Source of the DNA: Chloroflexota bacterium | GTDB taxonomy: Bacteria > Chloroflexota > Dormibacteria > Dormibacterales > Dormibacteraceae | DNA: 64,000 nucleotides | Direction: 5' to 3' | Assembly (NCBI GenBank): GCA_005882135.1 | Contig: VBDR01000039.1 | Location: forward strand, 1 to 64,000 | Shown here: piece by piece, positions 43,689-51,690 of the stretch | Numbering within the stretch: position 1 is the stretch's first letter | How the letters are laid out: every line of letters begins with the position of its first letter | Notes under the pieces: generated by a model | Seen by the model: the letters and a program-made list of their open reading frames with translations, nothing else | The model's database searches: none | What the model was told of the DNA's origin: nothing | Program-made: the position numbers and the translations under genes

Positions 43689-44525
43689 ATGGGTGAGCGC
43701 GTCGAGGGTTACCGCTCCGAGCTGCGCAGGCTCAAGGACTGGGACCCATACCTGAAGAAGCACTCAGGTTTGCCTGGTCCGAGGGCCAACCTCGAGCTCG
43801 TGGCCGCGGTCGTCGAGGAGGGCGACGCGGACCGCCTGTGGCGCCTGTCGGCGTCGCGTGACGAGTTCCTGGCGCTGTGCGGGACGGCGGGACTCGGCCG
43901 GATCGCGCTTCTTGAGCCTGAGACCGTGATGACCTGGCTGCGCGAGCTGGCCTCCGATCCGCGCTGGCGCGTTCGCGAAGGCGTAGCGATCGCGCTGCAG
44001 CGCCTCGGGCGCGAGAGCATGCCAAGGCTCCTCGCCGAGATGAAGGTCTGGTCGCGTGATGAGCCGTTCGTGCAGCGAGCCGTCGTGGCGGGACTCTGCG
44101 AGCCGTCGATCCTCAAGAACAACGAGGACACCGTGGCGGTGCTGGTCATCCTCGATGACATCACGCGTTCCGTTGCGGCCGCCGGCAACCGACGCAGTGA
44201 TGGGTTCCGCGTGCTTCGGCAGGCGCTCGGTTACGGGTGGAGCGTCGCCGCCGCGGCCGCGCCGCAAAACGCGAAACCCTACGTCGAGAAGTGGCTGCGC
44301 TCGACCGACAAGGACGTCGCGTGGGTGATGAAGACCAACCTCAACAAATCGCGGATGGAAGGCCTCCGCAAGAGCCTCGAGGCTACGGCGTCCGGGCGTC
44401 GCGCCTCAGTGCGCGCAAAGCCCGCTGCCCGGCGAGCCTCACCCGCCAAACGCAAACCGGCGGTGAAACGCAGAGCGGCTGCGAAACCGGCCAAGTCTCG
44501 CGCGCCCAAACGAAGCACCACCTAG
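43689..44525 (+). CDS. HEAT-repeat-like protein with histone-H1-like basic tail
   Basis: 278 aa. Residues about 30-230 are helical repeats: WLRELASDPRWRVREGVAIALQRLG, FVQRAVVAGLCEPSILKNN and KPYVEKWLRSTDKDVAWVMKTNLNKSRM, resembling ALKD/HEAT scaffolds of DNA-binding type. The last 45 residues are Ala/Lys/Arg/Pro rich (PAKRKPAVKRRAAAKPAKS), like bacterial histone-H1-like tails, so it probably binds DNA. The ATG at 43689 is preferred over upstream in-frame starts. No partner genes in cis. Confidence 0.65.
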   Translation: MGERVEGYRSELRRLKDWDPYLKKHSGLPGPRANLELVAAVVEEGDADRLWRLSASRDEFLALCGTAGLGRIALLEPETVMTWLRELASDPRWRVREGVAIALQRLGRESMPRLLAEMKVWSRDEPFVQRAVVAGLCEPSILKNNEDTVAVLVILDDITRSVAAAGNRRSDGFRVLRQALGYGWSVAAAAAPQNAKPYVEKWLRSTDKDVAWVMKTNLNKSRMEGLRKSLEATASGRRASVRAKPAARRASPAKRKPAVKRRAAAKPAKSRAPKRSTT

Positions 44526-44568
44526 GCCAGCTCTACCTAAGCCAGCTCTACCTCGGCCCCTCGGGCCC

Positions 44569-44643
44569 AGCCCCTCCGGCGCCTTCGGCGCCACCTCCCC
44601 ATGAATGGGGAGGACAAGGCCACCTCCCCATGAATGGGGAGGA
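44569..44643. repeat. Bipartite hairpin repeat, copy C
   Basis: GCCCCTCC-GGCGCCTTCGGCGCC, then CCTCCCCATGAATGGGGAGG twice, separated by ACAAGGCCA. Directly before it (44526-44553) a GCCAGCTCTACCT direct repeat occurs. It fills the gap between two converging genes. Confidence 0.7.
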
Positions 44644-44648
44644 ATCAG

Positions 44649-45080
44649 CTAGAGCCGCTCCAGGATCAGGATGGGGATCTGGCGCGGGGTGAGCGCCTGC
44701 TGGCGCTCGAGGTAGTCGATGATTTCCGTCAATTTGGCTCGCTCGTCCTGTCCGACGACCCTCGCCTTGACCTGAAACCTCTCCGGCCCCACCTCGATCC
44801 TCGCGATCGGATTGGCGAGCAGGTTGTGGTACCACGCCGGCGCCTTGTCGGCACCGTTGTTGGAGGCGATCACTGCGAATTCGCGGCCGCGCGGTCGGTA
44901 ACCGATGACCGTGGTGCGTTCCGCGCCTGATCTGGCACCGATCGTCGTCAGGAGCAGGATCTGGCGCCCCGCCATCTGGCCGCTGAGCTGGCCGCCAGTG
45001 GCCCGAAACTCCTCGATCACCTTCAGGTTGAACGCCTTCATATCGGACGGAATTTGCGGCTTGCCTGCATTGCTCGACAT
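44649..45080 (-). CDS. F420H2-dependent nitroreductase-like (DDN/DUF385) protein
   Basis: 143 aa split-barrel protein. GRQILLLTTIGARSGAERTTVIGYRPRGREFAVIASNNGADKAPAWYHNLLANPIARIEV is the typical DDN family core, which binds F420. DDN of M. tuberculosis reduces nitroimidazoles and quinones; the substrate here is unknown. It implies that the organism makes F420. Confidence 0.9.
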   Translation of the reverse strand: MSSNAGKPQIPSDMKAFNLKVIEEFRATGGQLSGQMAGRQILLLTTIGARSGAERTTVIGYRPRGREFAVIASNNGADKAPAWYHNLLANPIARIEVGPERFQVKARVVGQDERAKLTEIIDYLERQQALTPRQIPILILERL

Positions 45081-45147
45081 GTCTTAACCGTAGTCGGACT
45101 TCACAAGTAAGGTCGCAGAGCCTCCCGTTTTCTTCCTAGGAGGTAAA

Positions 45148-45567
45148 TTGAATTTGAGTCAGACGGTAGTCATCCTGATCGTCGCGATCGTGATCCTGGC
45201 TCTGATCGGGCTGGGTGTGGCCCTCAGCCGGCGCTCTCGGCTGCGCGCGTTGCCGCCCGAATCGCAAGACCGCTACTCACGTTCGTGGCAGGCGCTCGAG
45301 ACGCGGTTCATCGACGATCCGAGCGGTGCGGTGCAGGAAGCCGACCGGGTCGTGGTGATGATGCTTGGCGAACGTGGTGCGACGATGCACGACGGACGAA
45401 GCGTGCCGGAGGATCTGCGCCGCGCGCGTGCGGCAGCCTCCAGCGATGAGGGACGGCAGGGCACGGAGGGCATGCGCAAGGCGATGGTGCACTACAAGCG
45501 AATCGTCGAGGACGCACTCGGCGGCGCCAAGAAGCCGAGCGAAACTTCTCGCAGGGAGGTCGCGTGA
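45148..45567 (+). CDS. Membrane-anchored protein with FIDDP motif
   Basis: 139 aa. TTG start with a perfect CTAGGAGGT site. One N-terminal membrane helix (VVILIVAIVILALIGLGVAL), then a cytoplasmic domain containing WQALETRFIDDPSGAVQEADRVVVMMLGERG and GMRKAMVHYKRIVEDAL. The domain pattern (FxDDP, AVxEAD, a closing YR/YK helix) is shared with the next gene and is common in actinobacterial proteins of unknown function. Confidence 0.75.
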   Translation: MNLSQTVVILIVAIVILALIGLGVALSRRSRLRALPPESQDRYSRSWQALETRFIDDPSGAVQEADRVVVMMLGERGATMHDGRSVPEDLRRARAAASSDEGRQGTEGMRKAMVHYKRIVEDALGGAKKPSETSRREVA

Positions 45568-46106
45568 TGAGCGAAACACGCAACGAGTCAGTGGACGAAA
45601 GAAGGGGTACCAATCGGCGCGAAGTGACCGATAAACGCAACGACGCCGAAAACGAACGGAGGAATGCAGACCGGCGTGCAATGGAGCGCCAGCCGGTGGT
45701 GGAGTCTGCGCAGCCGCAAGCCAACCGCACCGACGCCGAGCAGATGCGGACGAACCCCGAGGTCATGGGCCGCACCGAGCCCGTCGAGATGGACCGCTCG
45801 GGCTTTCAAGGGCGGCCCGAACAGCAGGCGCATGCCGAGCAGATGGATTTCTGGCCTGAGATGCACCAGTTCCGGGAGCGATTGAACGAGATTCAGTCGC
45901 AGTTCATCGACGAGCCGCGCGAGGCTGTGAAGAAGGCTGAGCGCCTGATCGAAGAGGCCGTCGACCACATGGCCAAGTCGATGCACGAGCATGTCAAGCG
46001 GATGCACAGTGACGTGGAAGGCAACGCCGACACCGAGAAGCTGCGCCTGGTGATGCGAAGCTACCGCGCGTTCATCGAAAAATTGGACAACCGCCGAGCG
46101 GCGTAA
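45567..46106 (+). CDS. Soluble paralogue with FIDEP motif
   Basis: 179 aa. The first 80 residues are charged and probably disordered. The C-terminal half, FRERLNEIQSQFIDEPREAVKKAERLIEEAVDHM...LRLVMRSYRAFIEKL, aligns with the preceding protein. The ATG overlaps the upstream stop as TGATG and has GGGAGG 7 nt upstream; the pair is certainly one operon. Function unknown. Confidence 0.75.
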   Translation: MSETRNESVDERRGTNRREVTDKRNDAENERRNADRRAMERQPVVESAQPQANRTDAEQMRTNPEVMGRTEPVEMDRSGFQGRPEQQAHAEQMDFWPEMHQFRERLNEIQSQFIDEPREAVKKAERLIEEAVDHMAKSMHEHVKRMHSDVEGNADTEKLRLVMRSYRAFIEKLDNRRAA

Positions 46107-46110
46107 TAAG

Positions 46111-46183
46111 TGCCCCGCGAGGGATTCGAACCCCCGACCCTCTGTTTAGAAGACAGATGCTCTATCCACTGAGCTAGCGGGGC
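46111..46183 (-). tRNA. tRNA-Arg (TCT)
   Basis: 73-nt cloverleaf: acceptor GCCCCGC/GCGGGGC, D arm with TAGCTCAGTGGATAGAGCA, anticodon loop CTTCTAA (anticodon TCT), T loop TTCGAAT, discriminator A. CCA is not encoded. Confidence 0.95.
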
Positions 46184-46215
46184 GGCAAGGCCATTCGCGA
46201 GAATACCCGTAGAGG

Positions 46216-47748
46216 GTGGCGGCTAACACTAGCGACAAGCTTCAACAGCTGAAAGAGCTCCTGGCCGAGGTGACGGACCTCAGCCGGGCCGCCGCCCTGC
46301 TCGAGTGGGACCAGGAAACGTACATGCCGCCGGGCGGCGTGCAGTCGCGCGCCGAGCAGCTCTCGACGCTGCTGCGCTTGTCACATGTGCGTTTTACATC
46401 AGACGAGGTCGGCCGGCTGATCGGCGAGCTCGAAGATGAGCTCGGCGGCCGGCCCTTTGATTCCGATGAGGCCAGCCTCGTCCGCGTCACCCGCCGCGAT
46501 TACGACCAGGCGCGCAAGCTTCCGCCCGATCTCGTGGCCGAGGTGGCGCGCGCTGGATCCGTGGCCCGGCCCGTGTGGGAAAAGGCGCGCCACGATGAGA
46601 ACTTCGGCCTCTTCGCACCGTACATGGAAAAGAACGTCGAGCTAAACCGCCGGATCGCAGATGCGATCGGTTACGAGGACCGTCCTTACGATGCGCTCCT
46701 CGACCGCAGCGAACCAGGCATGACGACCGCGCAGCTGGAAGCGATCTTCGCCGAGCTCAAAAAGGCGATCGTGCCCCTGATCGCCGACATCGCACGCCAC
46801 GCCGACGCGATCGATGATCGCGTCCTGTATCGCGGCTTCGATCCTGACCTGCAGGTTTCGTACGCGCTCGGGGTGGTCAAGAGGCTGGGCTATGACCTCG
46901 AGCGCGGGCGCCAGGACAAATCGACCCACCCTTTCTCGACGGCGTTCGGTCCTGGCGATGTTCGGATCACCACGCGCGTCTCGCGAGACTTCTTTAACGA
47001 GTGTCTGTTCGGCTCGATCCACGAGTCCGGCCACGCCATGTACAACCAGGGCATGGGCCACGACATCGACCGCACCCCCCTATGGGGCGGCGCCTCGCCC
47101 GGCGTCCACGAGTCGCAGTCGCGGCTGTGGGAGAACCTGGTCGGCCGCAGCCAGCCATTCTGGCGTCACTTCTATCCGAGTCTTCGGTCTGTCTTTCCGG
47201 AGCCACTGCAGGGAGTCGACGAGGAAGGGTTCTACCGCGCCGTCAACAGGGCATACCCATCGCTGATCCGCGTCGAGGCGGACGAGGTCACGTACAACAT
47301 GCACGTCCTGCTGCGATTCGAGCTGGAGAACCAGCTGCTCGAGGGCACGCTCAAGGTCAAAGACCTCCCCGAGGCGTGGAACGCGCTCTTCAAGTCGTAC
47401 CTTGGGCTCAACGTGCCCAACGACCGAGAGGGCGCATTGCAGGACATCCACTGGTCGTACGTGAGCTTCGGAATCTTCCCCGGCTACACGATCGGCAACC
47501 TCATCGGCGCCCAGCTGATGGAGAAGATTCACACCGACATGCCCGACCTCGACGCGCAGATAGAGACGGGACAGTTCGCATCCTTGCTTGGCTGGTTACG
47601 GAAGAACGTGCACCGGCACGGCCGCAAGTTCACACCCAACGAGCTGATGGAGCGGGCCACGGGCCAGCCGCTGACCGCCGCGCCGTGGATCGCGTACGTG
47701 CAGCGGAAGTTCGGCGCCCTCTACGCGCTGCACGCAGGGCGCTACTAG
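46216..47748 (+). CDS. M32-family metallocarboxypeptidase
   Basis: 510 aa, full length. Zinc site HESGHAMYNQG near residue 275, then the family block GVHESQSRLWENLVGRS, and DEVTYNMHVLLRFELENQLLEG further on. M32 enzymes remove C-terminal residues from peptides in the cytoplasm. GTG start shortly after the tRNA-Arg gene, which reads the other way. Stop shares CTAG with the nitrilase gene. Confidence 0.93.
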   Translation: MAANTSDKLQQLKELLAEVTDLSRAAALLEWDQETYMPPGGVQSRAEQLSTLLRLSHVRFTSDEVGRLIGELEDELGGRPFDSDEASLVRVTRRDYDQARKLPPDLVAEVARAGSVARPVWEKARHDENFGLFAPYMEKNVELNRRIADAIGYEDRPYDALLDRSEPGMTTAQLEAIFAELKKAIVPLIADIARHADAIDDRVLYRGFDPDLQVSYALGVVKRLGYDLERGRQDKSTHPFSTAFGPGDVRITTRVSRDFFNECLFGSIHESGHAMYNQGMGHDIDRTPLWGGASPGVHESQSRLWENLVGRSQPFWRHFYPSLRSVFPEPLQGVDEEGFYRAVNRAYPSLIRVEADEVTYNMHVLLRFELENQLLEGTLKVKDLPEAWNALFKSYLGLNVPNDREGALQDIHWSYVSFGIFPGYTIGNLIGAQLMEKIHTDMPDLDAQIETGQFASLLGWLRKNVHRHGRKFTPNELMERATGQPLTAAPWIAYVQRKFGALYALHAGRY

Positions 47749-48698
47749 CCGAAATCGACGGGGGCCAGGGCCTCGCGTTTGACCTCGAGCCTGAAAAGAT
47801 CGGGCCGTCCATAGTGGCCGGCGACATCAAGCGTCCGCTTCGCGACCGACGCAACCGCGGGATCGCAGTCCGCGTAGACGATGCCGTGCTGTTCGTGCAG
47901 GGGCCCGGCCACGATCTTGCCCCGAGGATCCACCACCACCGAATCGCCCGGGTTGTACCAGCTCTCGAGGTCAGGGAACAGCTTGGCGCGCTGCGGGAAG
48001 TCCTTTGGGATGTCCTTGCCGCGCATCGCGCAGCCATTGGCCAGGACCCAGCAGCGCCCCTCCGCGGCGATGTGACGCATCGATGAGATCCACGTTCCGC
48101 CCTCGTCCCACGTCGGCGCGACGTAGATCTCGCAACCCTGCGCGAAGAGCGCGAACCTGACCAAGGGCATGTAGTTCTCCCAGCAGATGAGGCCGCCGAC
48201 GCGACCCATCGGGGTCTCGCTGACGCGCAAGCCGCTCGCGTCCCCCATCCCCCACACCATGCGCTCGGGATTGGTCGGCATCAGCTTCCGGTGCCGGTTC
48301 AGGACGGCGCCATCCGGCCCGATCAGCACGACCGCGTTGTACAGCGTGCCGCGGCTGAATTCGCCGTCGCGTTCATGGATGCCGATCGAGACCGTCACCT
48401 TCAGCCGCCGCGCCGCCGCCTGGATCGGCTTCAGGTCGCCGGCCTTGAGGTCGACAGAGTTCTCGATCAACCGGCGGTGAATCTCCGCGGTCAGCTCGTA
48501 ATCGCCGCCCGGGCGCAGCCGCCACAGCCATTCCGGGTACCCGGGCACCCAGGTTTCCGGAAAGGAGATGAGTTTCGCGCCGGTCGCCGCCGCCTCCTCT
48601 ATCAGCGCGACGCCGCGCTCGAGCGTCTGCTTGCGGTGCAGGGTCACGGGCGCGTGTTGGACTACCCCGACTCGATGCTCGGTGGACCGTTTGGGCAT
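47745..48698 (-). CDS. Nitrilase (carbon-nitrogen hydrolase family)
   Basis: 317 aa. The catalytic triad is visible: Glu in LISFPETWVPGYP, Lys in NRHRKLMPT and Cys in GGLICWENYMPL. Sequence around these is of the nitrilase branch 1 type rather than amidase or ureidopropionase, suggesting hydrolysis of an organic nitrile to acid and ammonia. ATG 48698 is preferred over an in-frame start three codons earlier. Confidence 0.88.
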   Translation of the reverse strand: MPKRSTEHRVGVVQHAPVTLHRKQTLERGVALIEEAAATGAKLISFPETWVPGYPEWLWRLRPGGDYELTAEIHRRLIENSVDLKAGDLKPIQAAARRLKVTVSIGIHERDGEFSRGTLYNAVVLIGPDGAVLNRHRKLMPTNPERMVWGMGDASGLRVSETPMGRVGGLICWENYMPLVRFALFAQGCEIYVAPTWDEGGTWISSMRHIAAEGRCWVLANGCAMRGKDIPKDFPQRAKLFPDLESWYNPGDSVVVDPRGKIVAGPLHEQHGIVYADCDPAVASVAKRTLDVAGHYGRPDLFRLEVKREALAPVDFG

Positions 48699-48728
48699 CG
48701 CGCACATCTTGCACCATGCCGGGTTCGG

Positions 48729-49613
48729 CTAGTTCTTGTACGGGTAGTCCCCGGCCCGTGCGAGCATGCCCGGCAGCTCCTTGCCGAGCTGTGCGCCCAA
48801 CCAACGCGACGTGTCGATCAGCGAGTCGAGGTCGATGCCGGTCTCAAGACCAAGGCCGCGGAGCAGGTAAACCAGGTCTTCGGTGGCGATGTTGCCGGTC
48901 GCGTTGGGAGCGAACGGGCAGCCGCCGGCGCCACCGGCCGACGCGTCAAGGGAAACGACACCTTCCTCAACGGCGGCGACCGCGTTTGCGTAGCCGGTGT
49001 TGCGCGTGTTGTGAAAGTGAGCGCCGACGGCGGCGCCCATGGCCCGTGCTCCGCGCACAAGCTCGTGCACCTGTGAGGGCACCCCAACCCCGATCGTGTC
49101 GGCGAGGCAGATCTCGTCCGGAGGCACTGCCATCAGGTGCTCCACGATCTGCAGCACCTCTTCGGCCGCTACCGGTCCATCGAATGGGCTCCCGAACGCG
49201 ACGCTGACAGTGACGGTGATCGGCATCCGGTCGCTGCGCGCCCGCGCCACCAGGGCGAGGGCAGTCTTCAAGCCTTCGGCGGTGGTCGCGTTCTGATTGC
49301 GGCGCCCGAACTCATCAGCGGCTGAGAACGCGTAGTGAATCTCGTCGACTCCGGCGGCCAGCGCGCGATCGTACCCCTTCTCGTTGAGGACCAGGCCGGC
49401 GTAGACGGTGCCTGGCTTGCGGTGCAGGGCGGCCATCACCTCTTCGGCGCCCGCCATCTGCGGCACGAGCTTGGGGTTGACGAAGCTCGCCGCCTCCATG
49501 CGCTTCAGTCCCGCGGCGGCGAGCCTGTCGCACAGCTCGGCGCGCACGGCCGGATCCAGGGTCTTGGCCTCGTTCTGGAGACCATCACGCGGTCCGACGT
49601 CGCAGACGGTCAT
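48729..49613 (-). CDS. Hydroxymethylglutaryl-CoA lyase
   Basis: 294 aa TIM barrel of the HMGL-like family. TVCDVGPRDGLQNEAKTL carries the metal-binding Asp, ASFVNPKLVPQMAGAEEVM follows, then the metal site in VGAHFHNTRNTGYAN and the active loop GGAGGCPFAPNATGN with the catalytic Cys. It splits HMG-CoA to acetyl-CoA and acetoacetate in leucine degradation. The frame runs upstream through the hairpin repeat, but the ATG at 49613 (or GTG 6 nt before) is the natural start. Confidence 0.9.
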   Translation of the reverse strand: MTVCDVGPRDGLQNEAKTLDPAVRAELCDRLAAAGLKRMEAASFVNPKLVPQMAGAEEVMAALHRKPGTVYAGLVLNEKGYDRALAAGVDEIHYAFSAADEFGRRNQNATTAEGLKTALALVARARSDRMPITVTVSVAFGSPFDGPVAAEEVLQIVEHLMAVPPDEICLADTIGVGVPSQVHELVRGARAMGAAVGAHFHNTRNTGYANAVAAVEEGVVSLDASAGGAGGCPFAPNATGNIATEDLVYLLRGLGLETGIDLDSLIDTSRWLGAQLGKELPGMLARAGDYPYKN

Positions 49614-49631
49614 GGGCACATAGATAAGGTA

Positions 49632-49760
49632 GGCCCCTCCGGCGGCTTCGCCGCCACCTCCCCATAAATGGGGAGGACCCTCCGTCCGGCTTCGCCGCCA
49701 CCTCCCCATGAATGGGGAGGAGACCCTCCGGCGGCTTCGCCGCCACCTCACCATAAATTC
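49632..49760. repeat. Bipartite hairpin repeat, tandem copies D
   Basis: Three consecutive copies: CCTCCGGCGGCTTCGCCGCC plus CCTCCCCATAAATGGGGAGG; a shortened GGCTTCGCC plus CCTCCCCATGAATGGGGAGG; then GGCGGCTTCGCCGCC plus CCTCACCATAAATTCGGG, in which the second stem is degraded. It lies between the HMG-CoA lyase start and the phosphoesterase stop. Confidence 0.8.
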
Positions 49761-49769
49761 GGGACGTGA

Positions 49770-50591
49770 TTACCTGATCAGGTCGGTCATGGCGGTGGCC
49801 CGCGCTGCATCGCCGAGCCGCGGGACACCAAGCAGGTCTTCGACCGTCGCCAGCAGCGAGTAGTGCGTGTACTCCTTGGTGCTGGTGATGTGGCTCATGC
49901 CGGGCGCGATGACCAGCGTCAGCACCCTGTTGTCGGCGCTCTGGTCGTCTTCATCCCAGGTGATGAACAGCACCCCGCCGTCCTTCCAGGCCTTGGAGGC
50001 GGTGATCGCGCCGACCTGCTGGCGAAGCCAGTCGTCCCCGACTGAGATGTCGCAGTCATGCGTATCGTTGCAGCGGTCGGGCGTGATCCATGAGAAGCGC
50101 GGAGTGCTCCCCGCGAGGTCGCCGGCCAGCGCCGTCAGGGGCACCACGTTGGATGGGCACTCGCCGCCGTAGAAGGCAAACGGGTTGTGGCCCGGGTCAT
50201 ACGGCAGTGGGCTGTCCAGGCACGCGCCGGTGTTCATGCCTTCCATGTAGGCGCGCCACGTGACGCCGGCTTTCGTCAGCTGGCTCCCGATGTCCTCACG
50301 CGGCAGGACGCGGTAGCTGTCGTCCCTCACTCCCCAGGTCTTCCCCGAGGTGAGGGCGAGGTAGTTGGGCACGCTTGGATGCGCGACGGCGTGGTAGTTG
50401 TCCGCGACGCCATACTTGGCCGCCAGCGACGAGGTGAACTCGCCGCTGAGGGCCTGGTCGGGTGAGTGGTTCTCCATCACGATCATGAAGACATGGCGTG
50501 CCTGCGGTTTCGATCCGGCTGGGCTGTGGCCGCAGGCGGCCCCGAGCACAGCAAGCATGGAAAGCAATGCAAGCGCGGCCGGCCGCCTCAT
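49770..50591 (-). CDS. Secreted phosphoesterase-family lipoprotein (PF04185-like)
   Basis: 273 aa. Lipoprotein signal peptide with lipobox LGAAC near residue 20. Then HVFMIVMENHSPDQAL (metal-binding Glu-Asn), HPSVPNYLALTSG, FSWITPDRCNDTHDCDISVGDDWL and FITWDEDDQSADNRVLTLVIAPG, the pattern of acid phosphatase/phospholipase C-like enzymes. It acts outside the cell; substrate unknown, plausible roles are phosphate scavenging or phospholipid hydrolysis. Confidence 0.88.
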   Translation of the reverse strand: MRRPAALALLSMLAVLGAACGHSPAGSKPQARHVFMIVMENHSPDQALSGEFTSSLAAKYGVADNYHAVAHPSVPNYLALTSGKTWGVRDDSYRVLPREDIGSQLTKAGVTWRAYMEGMNTGACLDSPLPYDPGHNPFAFYGGECPSNVVPLTALAGDLAGSTPRFSWITPDRCNDTHDCDISVGDDWLRQQVGAITASKAWKDGGVLFITWDEDDQSADNRVLTLVIAPGMSHITSTKEYTHYSLLATVEDLLGVPRLGDAARATAMTDLIR

Positions 50592-50664
50592 CGATTCCGA
50601 GATTACCGGGCGGGGTTCTCAGGAGGCTTTAAGGCGGATGATGGAGATCGCTGGTCGGTCTTTT

Positions 50665-51675
50665 TCAGCCCCGGCCTGGGTTGTTGGCGGTGGCCGTGAC
50701 CACGGCTGCGTTTTCCGGCTGGCTGCCGACTGTGATGGTGCAGCTGGCAGTGGTCGTCCCGTTGTAGCCCACATCGGGCGCAACCGTCGACTGGCAGCTG
50801 CCCAGGACGGTGTTGGAGATGGCTGCAGCCATGGTGAAGGTGACCGTCGACGGTCCCGTGGCTCCGGTCGCGCCGCCCAGGTTTTTCAGCTGGGCTGAGA
50901 CGATGCACGGGGATCCGCACCTCGACGTATCGACCGAGACGACCGTGTAGACGGGCGGGAGTGTCGACAGGTTCGAGAAATCGATCACGTCCGCGGGAGC
51001 AGTGATCTGGAAGTCACGGTCGAAGTCGTTGTAATGAAAATCGACGCTGTACATGGCGTCGATCAAGACGCCTTCCTTGAGATGCACTCGCAGCAGGTGA
51101 TATGGAGGTGCGGCGGCGATGAAAAGGTCCGCACGCGCGCCCGACAGCTCTACCGCCCCCTGCCCGTCGACCGTTTGATGGTCTGTCCGCTGCGTGTTGG
51201 CGGAGCCTAGAAACGAGGCGCGGAAGGACGCGCCGTCGGTGAATTCCTTCATTGAGGGTATGTTGCCCGGCGAGCCCTTCCACCACGAATTGCCCGCCGC
51301 CTTGACGAGGTTTTGCGAGAGCGGATCGTTGCCCATGTGACCGGCCAGGAACTTCTGGCCCCGGAAATATGCCGTGTCACCGACGATGATCGCCTCCACC
51401 TTCTCATCTCCGGTGGTGACGGTGGCGTGCTGGGTGTTCGGGCGCACGACCTGCAGGTCGATCATCGATGAGGTGCCCTGGGACGTGCTGTACGAGCCCT
51501 TGATCCCAAGACTCTTCGCCTCGCTGAGGGTGTTGGCGGCGCCGTCCTCCAGCGCCCGCTCGCTCGGCAGGCTCAGGCCAAGCGTGTCGCATGCCGTGAG
51601 GGCGAAGACAAATGCTATGGCGGCCAGCAATGGTTTTTGCAATTCGACCCGTGCGTGTAACGGCCTGTTTACCAT
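50665..51675 (-). CDS. LppX/LprG-like lipoprotein with C-terminal extension
   Basis: 336 aa. Signal peptide with lipobox FALTAC. The body, YSTSQGTSSMIDLQVVRP, VEAIIVGDTAYFRG, SWWKGS and LFIAAAPPYHLLRVHL, matches LppX/LprAFG-like lipid-binding folds. A C-terminal beta-rich extension of about 90 residues has paired cysteines (CGSPC; GSCQSTVAP; ASCTITVG). ATG 51675 is taken from the signal peptide; the open frame upstream is spurious. It is divergent from the NQR2/RnfD-like gene with only 15 bp between starts. Confidence 0.75.
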   Translation of the reverse strand: MVNRPLHARVELQKPLLAAIAFVFALTACDTLGLSLPSERALEDGAANTLSEAKSLGIKGSYSTSQGTSSMIDLQVVRPNTQHATVTTGDEKVEAIIVGDTAYFRGQKFLAGHMGNDPLSQNLVKAAGNSWWKGSPGNIPSMKEFTDGASFRASFLGSANTQRTDHQTVDGQGAVELSGARADLFIAAAPPYHLLRVHLKEGVLIDAMYSVDFHYNDFDRDFQITAPADVIDFSNLSTLPPVYTVVSVDTSRCGSPCIVSAQLKNLGGATGATGPSTVTFTMAAAISNTVLGSCQSTVAPDVGYNGTTTASCTITVGSQPENAAVVTATANNPGRG

Positions 51676-51690
51676 GACCGTTACCCGACC

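Noticed and set aside
49614-49754. Long N-terminal extension of HMG-CoA lyase
   Set aside because: The extension is translated from the tandem hairpin repeats and is absent from the family, whose conserved sequence begins at the chosen ATG.
49632-49760. CRISPR array
   Set aside because: Three repeat units of unequal length are present, but there are no unique spacers of constant size and no cas genes nearby.
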